In this document: piece by piece, positions 27,789 through 37,298 of the stretch
How the letters are laid out: each line of letters opens with the position of its first letter
Position numbering within the stretch: position 1 is the first letter of the stretch
Origin: Gynuella sunshinyii YC6258
GTDB lineage: Bacteria; Pseudomonadota; Gammaproteobacteria; Pseudomonadales; Natronospirillaceae
DNA: 64,000 nucleotides
Assembly: GCF_000940805.1 (NCBI RefSeq)
Contig: NZ_CP007142.1
Span: 2,456,593 to 2,520,592, forward strand
Reading direction: 5' to 3'
Made by a program: the position numbers and the translations under genes
Notes under the pieces: generated by a model
Told to the model about the DNA's origin: nothing
Databases searched by the model: none
What the model saw: only the letters and a program-made list of their open reading frames with translations

Positions 27789-28706
27789 CTATTGGTTTGA
27801 GTTGTTGAACAAAAATTCCAATAGTGCTTTCTGTGCGTGCAGGCGGTTGCCAGCTTGGGGAAAAGCAAATGAACGCGGGTCGTCGAGCATATCCTGACTG
27901 ATTTCTTCGCCTCTGTGAGCTGGCAGGCAGTGCAGGAAAATAGCATCCTTCTCCGCCAGATCCATTAAATCAGGACTCACCTGATAACCCTTAAATTTTT
28001 CCAGGCGCAGCTTCTGCTCTTCTTCCTGTCCCATTGAAGCCCATACGTCAGTTGTTACTAATGACGCTCCGCGAACAGCATCCTGTGGATCACGTATGAT
28101 CTGGACCCGATCACCGGCGATTTCTAACAGGCTTTGCATGGGTTCAAATCCTTCCGGACAGGCAATATTAAGATTGAAATCGAACTGCACTGCTGCGTTG
28201 ATATAGGAGTTACACATGTTGTTGCCATCACCGACCCAGGTAACAGTTTTCCCTTTTATATCCCCTCGTACTTCGTGGTAAGTTTGCATGTCCGCCAGCA
28301 ACTGACAGGGATGATAATCGTCGGTGAGCGCATTGATAACCGGAATGCGAGAATACTGTGCAAATGTCTCAATGCTTTGGTGGTCAAATGTTCTGACCAT
28401 AACTGCATCAACCATTTCAGACAGAACTCTGGCGGTATCTTCAAGAGGTTCCCCACGACCGAACTGGGCGTCTCGTGGGGAGAGAAAGATGGCATGCCCG
28501 CCTAACTGCGCCATGCCCGTTTCAAATGAAATACGGGTTCGGGTAGAGGATTTCTCAAATACCATGGCCAGTACATAATTCTTAAACGGTTCATAGTTTT
28601 CCCGCCGTTTCTGCATGGCCTTTAGCTCAATAGCTCTGACAATCAATGCATACAGTTCTGGCTTGGACAAGTCACTTAAGGTCAAAAAATGCCTTACCTG
28701 ACCCAT
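27789..28706 (-). CDS. argF: Ornithine carbamoyltransferase
   Basis: The 305-residue enzyme forms citrulline from ornithine and carbamoyl phosphate in arginine synthesis. STRTRISFE (from S54) binds carbamoyl phosphate, and [11 protein letters not shown] with C260 is the ornithine-site motif of OTCases. GAGGAG precedes the ATG at 28706. Length is typical of the anabolic enzyme. It is divergent from grxD. Confidence 0.96.
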   Translation of the reverse strand: MGQVRHFLTLSDLSKPELYALIVRAIELKAMQKRRENYEPFKNYVLAMVFEKSSTRTRISFETGMAQLGGHAIFLSPRDAQFGRGEPLEDTARVLSEMVDAVMVRTFDHQSIETFAQYSRIPVINALTDDYHPCQLLADMQTYHEVRGDIKGKTVTWVGDGNNMCNSYINAAVQFDFNLNIACPEGFEPMQSLLEIAGDRVQIIRDPQDAVRGASLVTTDVWASMGQEEEQKLRLEKFKGYQVSPDLMDLAEKDAIFLHCLPAHRGEEISQDMLDDPRSFAFPQAGNRLHAQKALLEFLFNNSNQ

Positions 28707-28988
28707 GGCGTATCTCCTCTTTTAATACTTATTGCTGCCGAGTGGCTGAAATAAAAAAGCCGACTCATGACAATGGAAGACAACAAAGTCACCATCGCCA
28801 GGATCGGCCTTCAAATGCGTCGATAATACGCTAATTGTCAGAGTCTACCGACTACAGCAAGGTAAGGCAATTGTGAGATTAAGTTCTGGTTACGGCTATT
28901 TGAGGTAAATCATCGGCGGGTGCAAAAACCAAGTCTAAGGATTAGAATGAACCAATGTTTAATCTGACTTACTTACTAGGGTATTGTT

Positions 28989-29312
28989 ATGACTGATACG
29001 ATTGAAACGATTAAAGAACAGATTTCTGCCAACCCGATTCTGTTATATATGAAAGGTAATCCGAATCAGCCGATGTGTGGTTTTTCTGCCCGTGCTGTGC
29101 AACATCTGATGGCATGCGGTCAACGTTTTGCGTATGTTGATATTTTGCAGAACCCCGATATCAGGGCAGAACTTCCTAAGTATGCGAATTGGCCTACATT
29201 TCCTCAATTATGGGTTAATGGTGAATTGGTTGGTGGCTGCGACATCGTTTCTGAGATGGCGGAGTCCGGTGAGTTGAAGACTTTGATCGATTCCGTTGCC
29301 CCAAAAGCATAA
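28989..29312 (+). CDS. grxD: Monothiol glutaredoxin Grx4 family
   Basis: The 107-residue protein has the CGFS active site (C30) and the WPTFPQLWVNGELVGGCDI motif of monothiol glutaredoxins. These bind a bridging [2Fe-2S] cluster with glutathione and help deliver iron-sulfur clusters. The neighbourhood with argF is conserved in Pseudomonas-like genomes. Confidence 0.96.
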   Translation: MTDTIETIKEQISANPILLYMKGNPNQPMCGFSARAVQHLMACGQRFAYVDILQNPDIRAELPKYANWPTFPQLWVNGELVGGCDIVSEMAESGELKTLIDSVAPKA

Positions 29313-29698
29313 CCATACTTTCCATCCTCAGGGTCGGTGAATATTTTGGAATCGACCCTTTCTCCTCTTTCACCTTTCAAGCACTTTTAACCGTAAAACA
29401 GGCTATTGATATCAGGCGGATTGACATGGTTGATTCGGGTGACCGGCTCTTCTAAATCATGGGTGTTGCCATGTCTTATTTATTATTTTCGAAAATGGTT
29501 GCTTGATACCTTCATCCGATGCCTTTTGTCACCATGTGTCTCTTTATAAGCTAGTGCCGGGTGCGTCAACAAACAGATAAACATGCGCGATCTGGTTTAC
29601 CATGGCCGGAACCTGTTTGAGTGGTAACTTGACAGGGACCGGGGCTATAAAGGGCGTTGGACGAGCGGAGCTGTCCGTCCGTCCACCTGTATGGTTAT
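29313..29698. other. Non-coding region between grxD and the mutarotase gene
   Basis: A weak hairpin (GGGTCG at 29331-29336 pairing with CGACCC at 29353-29358, then TTTCT) may terminate grxD. The remainder has no ORF of note, no tRNA-like fold and no recognisable repeat. A short CATGG-CCATG inverted repeat occurs near 29459-29474. Confidence 0.4.
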
Positions 29699-30517
29699 TT
29701 ATAATGAGGTAATCGATATCGTATGAGTTACCGTGACCAGCTGTCCAGGGGGGACAGGAGTGTCTTCAAGGTTAGCTGTTTCAAGGCACAAATATTCAGA
29801 GTTTCCTCCGGGGTGGATATCTGGCATGGCTTGGGTCGTCTGATCACTTGGATGCCACAGAACAGTCGTGTCTGCATTGTTGGTTTGGCATTCAATGCGG
29901 CGGTTAAGACCTGAGTCGTCCAGTTGCCATCCTTCTGTATTTGAAATTGTGGCGTCCCAGGGCAGGTTTGCATCAATCGAATGAGGAGTTCTTTTTACTG
30001 CATAATTGGCGAGTTTGTCTTTGTATGCTTTATCTTCCAGTCCCTTTATTTGAACCTTGCCTGGATGACTGACGGAAAAATATGAATGCAGCGCTGTTTG
30101 AAACAAGATCGGTGTGGAGTGTTCGTGTTTAAAGCTCAGAATCTGGGTCAGTGTGTCGGTTACAATAAAGCGCTGTTGTATTTCAAATCGGGAGTTTTCC
30201 GGCAGGTGCTTCAGTGATCCGCTCAAAGACAGAGTGACAGATTGATCGTCGCTGTGTTCCAGAGTCCAGAGAGATGTCCTGGCCCAGCCATGGCTTTCAT
30301 ATCCTTCTTTGCCGCCAAACCAGGGCCAGCATACGGGAATTCCTCCTCTGATGGGTTTGCCTGGTTGAGGTGGAACCTTGGACAGCCAGAAAACGGGGTT
30401 GGCATTTTCGGGCAGCCACTGCAGCAGTTGGCCGCCCCAGAGACTAATTTGGATTTTGCCAAGGGGAGTATTCAGTTCAAGACAGGGTTTATCGTGCCAA
30501 ATGTACTCTTTAATCAT
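29699..30517 (-). CDS. D-hexose-6-phosphate mutarotase (YeaD type)
   Basis: The 272-residue aldose-1-epimerase-fold protein matches the YeaD group that interconverts anomers of glucose-6-phosphate. Signatures are PIRGGIPVCWPWFGGKEGYE, the LHSYFSV segment and CLETANLED near the C-terminus. The start ATG at 30517 has GGAAAA upstream. It is divergent from the rpsP operon. Confidence 0.9.
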   Translation of the reverse strand: MIKEYIWHDKPCLELNTPLGKIQISLWGGQLLQWLPENANPVFWLSKVPPQPGKPIRGGIPVCWPWFGGKEGYESHGWARTSLWTLEHSDDQSVTLSLSGSLKHLPENSRFEIQQRFIVTDTLTQILSFKHEHSTPILFQTALHSYFSVSHPGKVQIKGLEDKAYKDKLANYAVKRTPHSIDANLPWDATISNTEGWQLDDSGLNRRIECQTNNADTTVLWHPSDQTTQAMPDIHPGGNSEYLCLETANLEDTPVPPGQLVTVTHTISITSL

Positions 30518-30555
30518 GATGTTTTCCGATAATGAAAAGAAGAAAAATACTGGTC

Positions 30556-30583
30556 TTGAAAATAGCAGTCAAATACGTATAAT
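30556..30583 (+). promoter_or_regulatory. Promoter of the rpsP-rimM-trmD-rplS operon
   Basis: TTGAAA (30556-30561) and a perfect TATAAT (30578-30583) are separated by 16 bases. The predicted start near 30590 leaves a leader of about 144 bases before rpsP, and the GCGCCAC after the -10 box resembles a stringent-type discriminator. Confidence 0.8.
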
Positions 30584-30589
30584 CGCGCC

Positions 30590-30733
30590 ACTTTTTGTGC
30601 CCTCCAAAATTTAGAGGGCATAATCGTTGGGCAGGCTCTTAATCGGGTCTGATTAAAAAAACCGTTAACCTTCGGGTTACGGTGGACACTAACGGTAAGT
30701 GATTTCAAAGCTTACCCCAGATAGGAGAACGCG
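30590..30733 (+). promoter_or_regulatory. Structured 5' leader of the rpsP operon
   Basis: Three hairpins can form: TGCCCTC with GAGGGCA (30598-30620), a UUCG-capped stem of ACCG-TTAACC with GGTTA-CGGT (about 30661-30683), and GGTAAG with CTTACC (30694-30716). The last sits just before the ribosome site AGGAG. Ribosomal-protein leaders often carry autoregulatory folds, but I recognise no described motif here. Confidence 0.5.
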
Positions 30734-30985
30734 ATGGTAACTATTCGCCTCGCTCGTGGCGGTTCCAAGAAGCGCCCATTTTATCATCTGACCGTTGCCG
30801 ATAGCCGCAATCCACGTGATGGCCGTTATATCGAACGTGTTGGTTTCTTTAACCCAGTTGCCCGTGGCCAGGAAGAAAAGTTACGTATTGACCTGAGTCG
30901 CGTTGACTACTGGGTTGAGAAGGGCGCCCAGGCGACTGACCGGGTTGCTGCGCTGGTGAAAGAATATCGTAAGGCTAACGCCTGA
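30734..30985 (+). CDS. rpsP: 30S ribosomal protein S16
   Basis: The 83-residue protein begins [20 protein letters not shown] and contains [19 protein letters not shown], both S16 hallmarks. AGGAG precedes the ATG. First gene of the conserved rpsP-rimM-trmD-rplS operon. Confidence 0.99.
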   Translation: MVTIRLARGGSKKRPFYHLTVADSRNPRDGRYIERVGFFNPVARGQEEKLRIDLSRVDYWVEKGAQATDRVAALVKEYRKANA

Positions 30986-31024
30986 TCATCTGTTGTTTAG
31001 TGTTGAGTGTGGGAAGGTCTTTCC

Positions 31025-31552
31025 ATGGGTGATAACAAGCTGATTGCTCTTGGAAAAATAACTTCTGTTTTTGGTATCAAAGGTTGGGTGAAGGTTTATT
31101 CCTATACTGAGCCGATGAACCAGATCCTGGACTACCCCGAATGGATCTTGCAGTTGAATGGACGTCGTTTGGTCGTTCGTTTAAACGCAGGTAAAGTGCA
31201 TGGCAAAGGATTGATAGCTCATATAAAAGATTGTGACGATCGCGATGAAGCCCTGAAGTACCAAGGGGCTGAGATTTACGTTGTGGCCGAGCAATTGCCT
31301 GAGCTGGAAGATGGAGATTTCTACTGGCATGAGCTGGAGGGGTTAAAGGTGGTGACGTTGAACGGCACCAACCTTGGGGTTGTTGATCATATGATGAGTG
31401 CCGGTACGGCCAATGATGTTCTTGTGGTTCGTGGTAATGATAGTGCCATTGATCATGAAGAGCGTTTGATTCCTTATCTAATGGATGAGGTGGTCAAAAA
31501 CGTTGACCTGACAAACGGTGAGATTCTGGTTGATTGGCAACCGGACTATTGA
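31025..31552 (+). CDS. rimM: 16S rRNA processing factor RimM
   Basis: The 175-residue protein has the RimM N-terminal barrel (LGKITSVFGIKGWVKVYSYT) and the C-terminal PRC-barrel region (DFYWHELEGLKVVT, RLIPYLMDEVVKNVDL). It assists 30S maturation and binds S19. A GTG at 31007 is in frame, but GGGAAGG, the likely ribosome site, lies between it and the ATG at 31025. Confidence 0.96.
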   Translation: MGDNKLIALGKITSVFGIKGWVKVYSYTEPMNQILDYPEWILQLNGRRLVVRLNAGKVHGKGLIAHIKDCDDRDEALKYQGAEIYVVAEQLPELEDGDFYWHELEGLKVVTLNGTNLGVVDHMMSAGTANDVLVVRGNDSAIDHEERLIPYLMDEVVKNVDLTNGEILVDWQPDY

Positions 31553-31561
31553 GGCAGCGCT

Positions 31562-32338
31562 GTGTGGTTTGGAATTGTCAGTCTGTTTCCTGAGATGTTC
31601 GGTGCAGTAACCGATTCAGGGGTAACGGGAAGGGCAGTGAAAAAAGGACTGATTGACGTGGATTTCTGGAATCCCAGAGATTTTACTCTGGACGTTCACC
31701 GCACGGTTGATGACAGGCCTTTTGGTGGCGGACCGGGCATGGTAATGAAAGTTGAACCATTGCTGGCCGCACTGACAGCTGCCAAGGCTCATGCAGGGGC
31801 CGGTGTCCGAACCATTTACTTGTCTCCCCAGGGAAGGCAGCTGGATCAGCAGGGTGTATCCGAGCTGGTCGAAGCTGAAAAGTTGATTTTGGTCTGCGGT
31901 CGTTACGAAGGTATCGATGAGCGCATTATTGAGACTGAAATTGATGAGGAGTGGTCGATAGGAGACTTTGTTTTAAGTGGTGGTGAGTTGGCGGCGATGT
32001 GTCTATTTGATGCGGTAAGTCGTCAGGTTCCCGGTGTCCTGGGGCATGAAGGGTCAGCTGAGCAAGACTCATTTATGAACGGGTTATTGGATTGTCCACA
32101 CTACACAAGACCAGAGATATTCAAGGGACTTGCAGTCCCACAGGTGTTACTCAGTGGCCATCATGAAAACATCAGGCGTTGGCGCTTGAAGCAGTCACTG
32201 GGTCGAACATGGTTAAAAAGGCCGGATTTGTTGCAGCATAGAAATTTAGACAAGCTGGAGCAAACCCTTTTGGACGAATTCATGCAGGAGCATCGCTCTG
32301 CACAGGACTCGGGAGCCGAAAATGAGCAACAGAAATAA
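31562..32338 (+). CDS. trmD: tRNA (guanine37-N1)-methyltransferase
   Basis: The 258-residue SPOUT enzyme methylates G37 of tRNAs that read CNN and prevents frameshifting. [27 protein letters not shown], and the knot segments [13 protein letters not shown] and [15 protein letters not shown] are present. It uses a GTG start and overlaps rplS by 17 bases, implying coupled translation. Confidence 0.98.
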   Translation: MWFGIVSLFPEMFGAVTDSGVTGRAVKKGLIDVDFWNPRDFTLDVHRTVDDRPFGGGPGMVMKVEPLLAALTAAKAHAGAGVRTIYLSPQGRQLDQQGVSELVEAEKLILVCGRYEGIDERIIETEIDEEWSIGDFVLSGGELAAMCLFDAVSRQVPGVLGHEGSAEQDSFMNGLLDCPHYTRPEIFKGLAVPQVLLSGHHENIRRWRLKQSLGRTWLKRPDLLQHRNLDKLEQTLLDEFMQEHRSAQDSGAENEQQK

Positions 32339-32687
32339 AATTATTCAAGCAATAGAAGCTGAGCAGTTAAAGACAAATGTACCAGCATTTGGTCCTGGTG
32401 ATACGTTGGTGGTACAGGTTAAAGTTAAAGAAGGTGAGCGCGAGCGTTTACAGGCGTTTGAAGGCGTGTGTATTGGTCGTCGCAACCGTGGTTTGGGTTC
32501 TAACTTCACCGTTCGGAAAATTTCCAGTGGTGTGGGCGTAGAGCGGACATTTCAGTTACACAGCCCATTGGTAGAAAGTATTGAAGTGAAGCGTCGTGGT
32601 GACGTTCGTCAATCCAAAATCTACTATTTGCGTGATCGTTCTGGTAAGTCTGCACGTATTAAAGAAAAACTGGACCGTAAAGGTTGA
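32322..32687 (+). CDS. rplS: 50S ribosomal protein L19
   Basis: The 121-residue protein has the L19 core [20 protein letters not shown] and [12 protein letters not shown]. It lies at the subunit interface. Its start lies inside trmD, with GGAG upstream. It ends the operon before a strong terminator. Confidence 0.98.
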   Translation: MSNRNKIIQAIEAEQLKTNVPAFGPGDTLVVQVKVKEGERERLQAFEGVCIGRRNRGLGSNFTVRKISSGVGVERTFQLHSPLVESIEVKRRGDVRQSKIYYLRDRSGKSARIKEKLDRKG

Positions 32688-32710
32688 TCTTGGTCAGCCC
32701 TGGTTCTATA

Positions 32711-32733
32711 AAGCAGCTTCGGCTGCTTTTTTT
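32711..32733 (+). terminator. Intrinsic terminator after rplS
   Basis: AAGCAGC-TTCG-GCTGCTT followed by T5 forms a classic UUCG-capped terminator 23 bases after the rplS stop. Confidence 0.93.
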
Positions 32734-32881
32734 ATGCCTGTAACAAAAGCAATGCGTGTCTGAACCCAAGGCTGACTTGTTTTCCAATGGTGAACGTTTT
32801 CTCGAAAAATATAATTTAGTAATAAATTGGGTTCAGGATTGGTTATAGTGTGGTCCATATGTTTGATGGAGGCTATGTTCA

Positions 32882-33664
32882 GTGAATAAATTAATTGGTT
32901 TGTTGGGAGTTGTTGCTGTGGGTGCTATCGCTGCGACTGGTGGCTGGATGGTTGCGCAGAATCCCACGGCTGTGGCAACAACAGCTGATAAAGAGGCGAT
33001 CAAGGCCGCACTGGCGTCGATTGATAAACAGGTTCCTATTGTTTCGATTGATGAGTCAGACCTGGATGGTATGTATCAGGTCGTCCTGCAAAATGAAGAT
33101 ACGTTATATGTTGATGCATCCGGTGATTACTTTGTGATTGGGGATCTGTATCGAAATGGTGAAAGTGGTTTTGAAAACCTTAGTGAACCGGCCAAGCTGA
33201 AAGCCCGTGCGGCATATAATGAGGTTCGTAAGGGGATACTCGACCAGGTGGATCCTGCCTCTTATATCACCTATGCTGCTTCGGCCCCTGAAAAGACCGT
33301 TGTAACGGTTTTTACGGATGTGGAGTGTCCTTATTGTCGTAAGCTGCATGCAGAGATGGCTCAATACAATAAATTGGGTATTACTGTCCGTTATGCTGCT
33401 TATCCAAGGGCGGGTATAGGTTCCTCGGCTTATAATAAGATGGTGAGTGCATGGTGTTCTCCCGACCCGCGCGAAGCGATGAATAACCTTAAGCAGATGA
33501 AGTCGATCCCATCCACCAACTGCAATAGTCCGGTGGCGGAGCAATTTAATGTTGGCCGGCAAATCGGTGTTCAGGGTACTCCGGCAATTGTTGCAGCAGA
33601 TGGCACCATGATCCCGGGTTATGTGCCTGCTGAGCAATTGGCTCAACGCCTCGGCATCCTGTAA
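32882..33664 (+). CDS. dsbC: Periplasmic disulfide isomerase DsbC family
   Basis: The 260-residue protein has an N-terminal export segment, a DsbC-type dimerisation domain (about residues 37-100) and a thioredoxin domain. The active site is CPYC (C149, C152) where E. coli DsbC has CGYC, and the cis-Pro loop is GVQGTPAI. It rearranges wrong disulfides and is kept reduced by DsbD. The GTG start has GGAGG nine bases upstream. The position before hom-thrC is as in Pseudomonas, although xerD is absent. Confidence 0.9.
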   Translation: MNKLIGLLGVVAVGAIAATGGWMVAQNPTAVATTADKEAIKAALASIDKQVPIVSIDESDLDGMYQVVLQNEDTLYVDASGDYFVIGDLYRNGESGFENLSEPAKLKARAAYNEVRKGILDQVDPASYITYAASAPEKTVVTVFTDVECPYCRKLHAEMAQYNKLGITVRYAAYPRAGIGSSAYNKMVSAWCSPDPREAMNNLKQMKSIPSTNCNSPVAEQFNVGRQIGVQGTPAIVAADGTMIPGYVPAEQLAQRLGIL

Positions 33665-33705
33665 CCCTTTGTTGTTTTTTCTTCAATATAGCATTCTAAT
33701 ATTTG

Positions 33706-33729
33706 CAGCCCCCTGACGCCTGGGGGCTG
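33706..33729. terminator. Hairpin between dsbC and hom
   Basis: CAGCCCCC and GGGGGCTG pair over eight GC-rich bases around an eight-base loop. No T-run follows, so termination is uncertain; it could be a 3' stabilising structure for dsbC. Confidence 0.5.
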
Positions 33730-33808
33730 ATTGACACTCTCCAGTCATCCCAGTAATGTTCCCATCCCTTTCGCAGGGTATCTTTCGATCAGGTAAGAGG
33801 ATTTTCTT

Positions 33809-35107
33809 TTGAAACCGGTAAATGTTGGTTTGTGTGGTTTGGGTACTGTCGGTAGAGGGACATTGAGCGTCATGCAGCGCAATATGCAGGACATCAATCG
33901 CAGATCAGGTAGACCCGTCCGAATTACCCATGTAGGGGCTCGTAGAGATAATCCTTCCTGTGATTTGACAGGTATCAAAGTCTCCAGAGATATTTTTGAA
34001 GTTGCCCGTGATCCGGAAGTGGATGTGGTTGTTGAGCTGATTGGAGGTTACGAGCCTGCCAAGCAGTTGGTGCTGGAAGCCATTGCGCATGGGAAACACG
34101 TGGTAACTGCCAACAAGGCATTGATTGCTGTGCATGGTAATGAATTGTTTCGGGCGGCAGAGGAAAAAGGGGTCAAGATTGCCTATGAAGCCTCCGTGGC
34201 TGGCGGAATTCCCATTATCAAAGCCCTGCGTGAAGGATTGGTCGCAAACGATATTCAATGGCTGGCTGGTATTATCAATGGTACAGGCAACTTCATCCTG
34301 ACGGAAATGAAGGAAAAAGGTCGGTCATTTGACGATGTGTTGGCTGAAGCGCAGGCGCTTGGTTATGCAGAGGCAGACCCCACCTTTGATGTTGAAGGCA
34401 TTGATGCGGCGCATAAGCTGACTATTCTGGCCTCTATCGCATTTGGTATTCCCCTGCAGTTTGATCGTGTTTACACCGAAGGTATCAGCAAAATTACTCA
34501 GGCAGATGTTCAGTTTGCCGAAGAGCTTGGCTATCGAATTAAGCATCTGGGGCTGGCAAGAAAGAGTCGACAGGGGGTTGAGCTTAGAGTGCATCCCACC
34601 TTGATTCCTGAAAAACGATTGATTGCCAATGTTAATGGTGTTTTAAACGCAGTTCTGGTGGAAGGCGATGCCGTAGGACCGACCATGTATTATGGCCGGG
34701 GTGCCGGGTCAGAGCCGACAGCTTCGGCAGTGATTGCTGACATCGTCGATGTGGCCCGCAGCATTGGTGCAGATAATGGTGTTCCTCATCTTGGGTTTTC
34801 CGATTTCTCCACAAATATCGATGTGTTGGATATGGGGGAGGTTGAGACTTGTTATTACCTCAGAATTTCGGCTCAAGATAAAATAGGAGTGATGGCAAAC
34901 ATTGCTCAGATTGTCAGTCGTCACAACATCAATATTGAAGCTATTATTCAAAAAGAACCTCGGGATAATGAAGATACCGTACCGTTGATTCTCCTCACAC
35001 ACAAAGTGATAGAAAAGAATGTTGTAGCGGCCATTCAGGAAATTGAGGGTTTAGCGGAAGTGACTGTGCCAGTGACCAGGATTCGGATGGAACGCCTGGA
35101 TGGGTAA
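33809..35107 (+). CDS. hom: Homoserine dehydrogenase
   Basis: The 432-residue enzyme reduces aspartate semialdehyde to homoserine. The NAD(P)-binding GLCGLGTVGRGTL is at the N-terminus, the catalytic region includes GIINGTGNFILTEM and DPTFDVEGIDAAHKL, and an ACT domain (about 350-430) allows threonine feedback. A TTG start is used with AAGAGGA eight bases upstream. It is monofunctional, with no aspartokinase domain. Confidence 0.96.
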   Translation: MKPVNVGLCGLGTVGRGTLSVMQRNMQDINRRSGRPVRITHVGARRDNPSCDLTGIKVSRDIFEVARDPEVDVVVELIGGYEPAKQLVLEAIAHGKHVVTANKALIAVHGNELFRAAEEKGVKIAYEASVAGGIPIIKALREGLVANDIQWLAGIINGTGNFILTEMKEKGRSFDDVLAEAQALGYAEADPTFDVEGIDAAHKLTILASIAFGIPLQFDRVYTEGISKITQADVQFAEELGYRIKHLGLARKSRQGVELRVHPTLIPEKRLIANVNGVLNAVLVEGDAVGPTMYYGRGAGSEPTASAVIADIVDVARSIGADNGVPHLGFSDFSTNIDVLDMGEVETCYYLRISAQDKIGVMANIAQIVSRHNINIEAIIQKEPRDNEDTVPLILLTHKVIEKNVVAAIQEIEGLAEVTVPVTRIRMERLDG

Positions 35108-35159
35108 GTGTTTTGTTCAATAAGAAAATAGAATCATTCAACAGCTTAGAGACCAGATT

Positions 35160-36554
35160 GTGAAATATATCAGTACTCGTGGTAATGCTCCGGAATTGGG
35201 TTTTGAGGATGTTCTGCTGACAGGGTTGGCCAGCGACGGTGGACTGTACGTTCCCAAACAGTTGCCTCACTATCCATTACACGAAATTAGAAGCTGGCGA
35301 GAACTGCCTTATCATGAGTTGGCTTTTAAAGTTGTTCAGCCGTTTGTTGCAGGCGCTATTCCGGATGACGTATTGAAGGTTATGCTGCAAGAAACCTATC
35401 AGGGATTTGCTCATACTGCGGTGGCTCCTCTGACCCAGCTTGACCATAACGAGTATGTGCTGGAGTTGTTCCAGGGGCCGACGCTGGCGTTTAAGGACTT
35501 TGCGTTGCAGTTGTTTGGTCGCCTGCTTGATTACGTTCTGGAGAAGCGCGGCGAGCGGGTAGTTATCATGGGGGCAACCTCAGGCGACACGGGCTCGGCG
35601 GCTATTGAAGGGTGTAAGCGCTGTCAGAACGTGGATATTTTTATATTGCATCCACATAACCGGGTGTCTGAAGTTCAGCGCCGGCAAATGTCGACAGTCA
35701 TTAGTGACAATATTTTTAATATTGCCGTTGAGGGTAATTTTGATGACTGCCAGCAAATGGTTAAGCAGAGTTTTGGTGATCAATCCTTCTTGAAAGACGA
35801 GCGCCGACTGGTAGCTGTAAATTCAATCAACTGGGCCCGTATCATGGCTCAGATTGTTTACTATTTTTATGCGTCTTTAAATCTGGGTGGGCCGGATAGA
35901 AAAGTGGCTTTTTCAGTGCCAACGGGTAATTTTGGTGACATTTTTGCCGGATACCTTGCCCGGCAAATGGGGTTGCCGATTGAGCAGTTGGTCATAGCCA
36001 CCAATCAGAACGATATTCTTCATCGTTTTATGAGTCAGAATCTTTATAAGAAAGAGCCATTATCGCATACACTGTCTCCATCAATGGATATTGTTGTTTC
36101 TTCTAACTTTGAACGTTTGCTCTTTGATTTGCATGACCGGGATGGAGCCAGCATAAAGGCCCTGATGGAGAAAATGAGTCATGAGGATGTGTCTATTGAG
36201 GTGGATCGAATGGCTAAGGCGAGAGAGATCTTTGACAGCTTTGCTGTTGATGATGATCTGACCTGCCAGACCATCAAGCAGGTATATCAGGAAACCGGTT
36301 ATTTGTTGGATCCGCATACCGCTATCGGTGTTAAGGCTGCCAGAGAAGTTCGTCGGACATTTGCTGTTCCAATGGTGACTTTGGGAACAGCTCATCCGGT
36401 GAAGTTTTCCGATGCCATTGAGCGTGCCGGTTTACAGGCTCCAGAGCTGCCAGGTCATATGAGCGATCTGTTTCGACGTGAAGAGCGCTTGTTCGTATTA
36501 GGTAACAATCTGCAGGAAGTTCAGAACTTCATGGCCGAAAAGGTATTTCGCTAG
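35160..36554 (+). CDS. thrC: Threonine synthase
   Basis: The 464-residue PLP enzyme converts O-phosphohomoserine to threonine. The PLP lysine is K112 in LAFKDFALQLFGR, and MGATSGDTGSAAIEG is the phosphate loop. It starts with GTG and probably shares a transcript with hom, 52 bases upstream. The kinase thrB is not adjacent. Confidence 0.96.
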   Translation: MKYISTRGNAPELGFEDVLLTGLASDGGLYVPKQLPHYPLHEIRSWRELPYHELAFKVVQPFVAGAIPDDVLKVMLQETYQGFAHTAVAPLTQLDHNEYVLELFQGPTLAFKDFALQLFGRLLDYVLEKRGERVVIMGATSGDTGSAAIEGCKRCQNVDIFILHPHNRVSEVQRRQMSTVISDNIFNIAVEGNFDDCQQMVKQSFGDQSFLKDERRLVAVNSINWARIMAQIVYYFYASLNLGGPDRKVAFSVPTGNFGDIFAGYLARQMGLPIEQLVIATNQNDILHRFMSQNLYKKEPLSHTLSPSMDIVVSSNFERLLFDLHDRDGASIKALMEKMSHEDVSIEVDRMAKAREIFDSFAVDDDLTCQTIKQVYQETGYLLDPHTAIGVKAAREVRRTFAVPMVTLGTAHPVKFSDAIERAGLQAPELPGHMSDLFRREERLFVLGNNLQEVQNFMAEKVFR

Positions 36555-36582
36555 GTGATTTGCAAAAAGAGATGCTGCCTTT

Positions 36583-37284
36583 TTACTGTAATTGGTATTC
36601 AATAGTCAGTGTAACTTGCATATCGCTATCAAGGCAGCAGTATTGGCTGCCTTTTTGCACTTTCCTCAACACTCTCTTCGTTTCATTTTTCAATATGACA
36701 GAAACTGGGGGAGTCATAAAATCAAACGTGTCGATTAAGCCATCGGCTTTAACTTGAATGTTGACCAGGATTTTTTCTTCTATTCCCTTTTTAATGGCTC
36801 TGTCCGGATAGCGTTTATACTGATTGATTTGTCCAGCCAGCCATTGTTTTAGTGCAATTTCCTGTTTGTTGCTCTCTGTCGTTTCTGGTTTTGAAGGAAC
36901 CTTCTTAGGATCCGGATGCAGGGTGTTGTCACGATCTGAGGTAGGGTGTGGGGATTTTGGGTTGTGGATTGGCTCGGGAGAAGGGGCCGGTTTTCTGGGG
37001 GAAAGTGTGGGCTTGAACGTTGTGGTGGTGGATTTGGTGTGTGTGGTTACCTGCGGAAGTGGATTTTCGGGCTGAGGAGCGGAACCTTTAATTGTGGTGG
37101 TAGGGTTTTCTGCTTCCGGTGTGACTGTGGTAGGGTTTTGAACGCTCAGGTTTATTTCAATGGGGTGGATTATATCCCTCGATGTTTGCTGGTGCTGGAT
37201 TTGCAGAGAGGGCATGTAGATAAACGCCACGGTGTGGAGCAGTGCTGAAATTGTTAGAAAGACCCACAGTGGCGTATATCTCAT
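36583..37284 (-). CDS. Energy-transducing TonB-like protein
   Basis: The 233-residue protein has one N-terminal membrane helix (LWVFLTISALLHTVAFIYM), a long Pro/Thr/Ser/Lys-rich spacer (about residues 40-140) and a TonB C-terminal domain with YPDRAIKKGIEEKILVNIQV. It would carry proton-motive energy from ExbB-ExbD to outer-membrane receptors. It is 14 bases downstream of a TonB-dependent receptor gene and probably cotranscribed with it, so it may be dedicated to that receptor. exbB and exbD are not here. Confidence 0.88.
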   Translation of the reverse strand: MRYTPLWVFLTISALLHTVAFIYMPSLQIQHQQTSRDIIHPIEINLSVQNPTTVTPEAENPTTTIKGSAPQPENPLPQVTTHTKSTTTTFKPTLSPRKPAPSPEPIHNPKSPHPTSDRDNTLHPDPKKVPSKPETTESNKQEIALKQWLAGQINQYKRYPDRAIKKGIEEKILVNIQVKADGLIDTFDFMTPPVSVILKNETKRVLRKVQKGSQYCCLDSDMQVTLTIEYQLQ

Positions 37285-37298
37285 ATATCAACGAAGTG

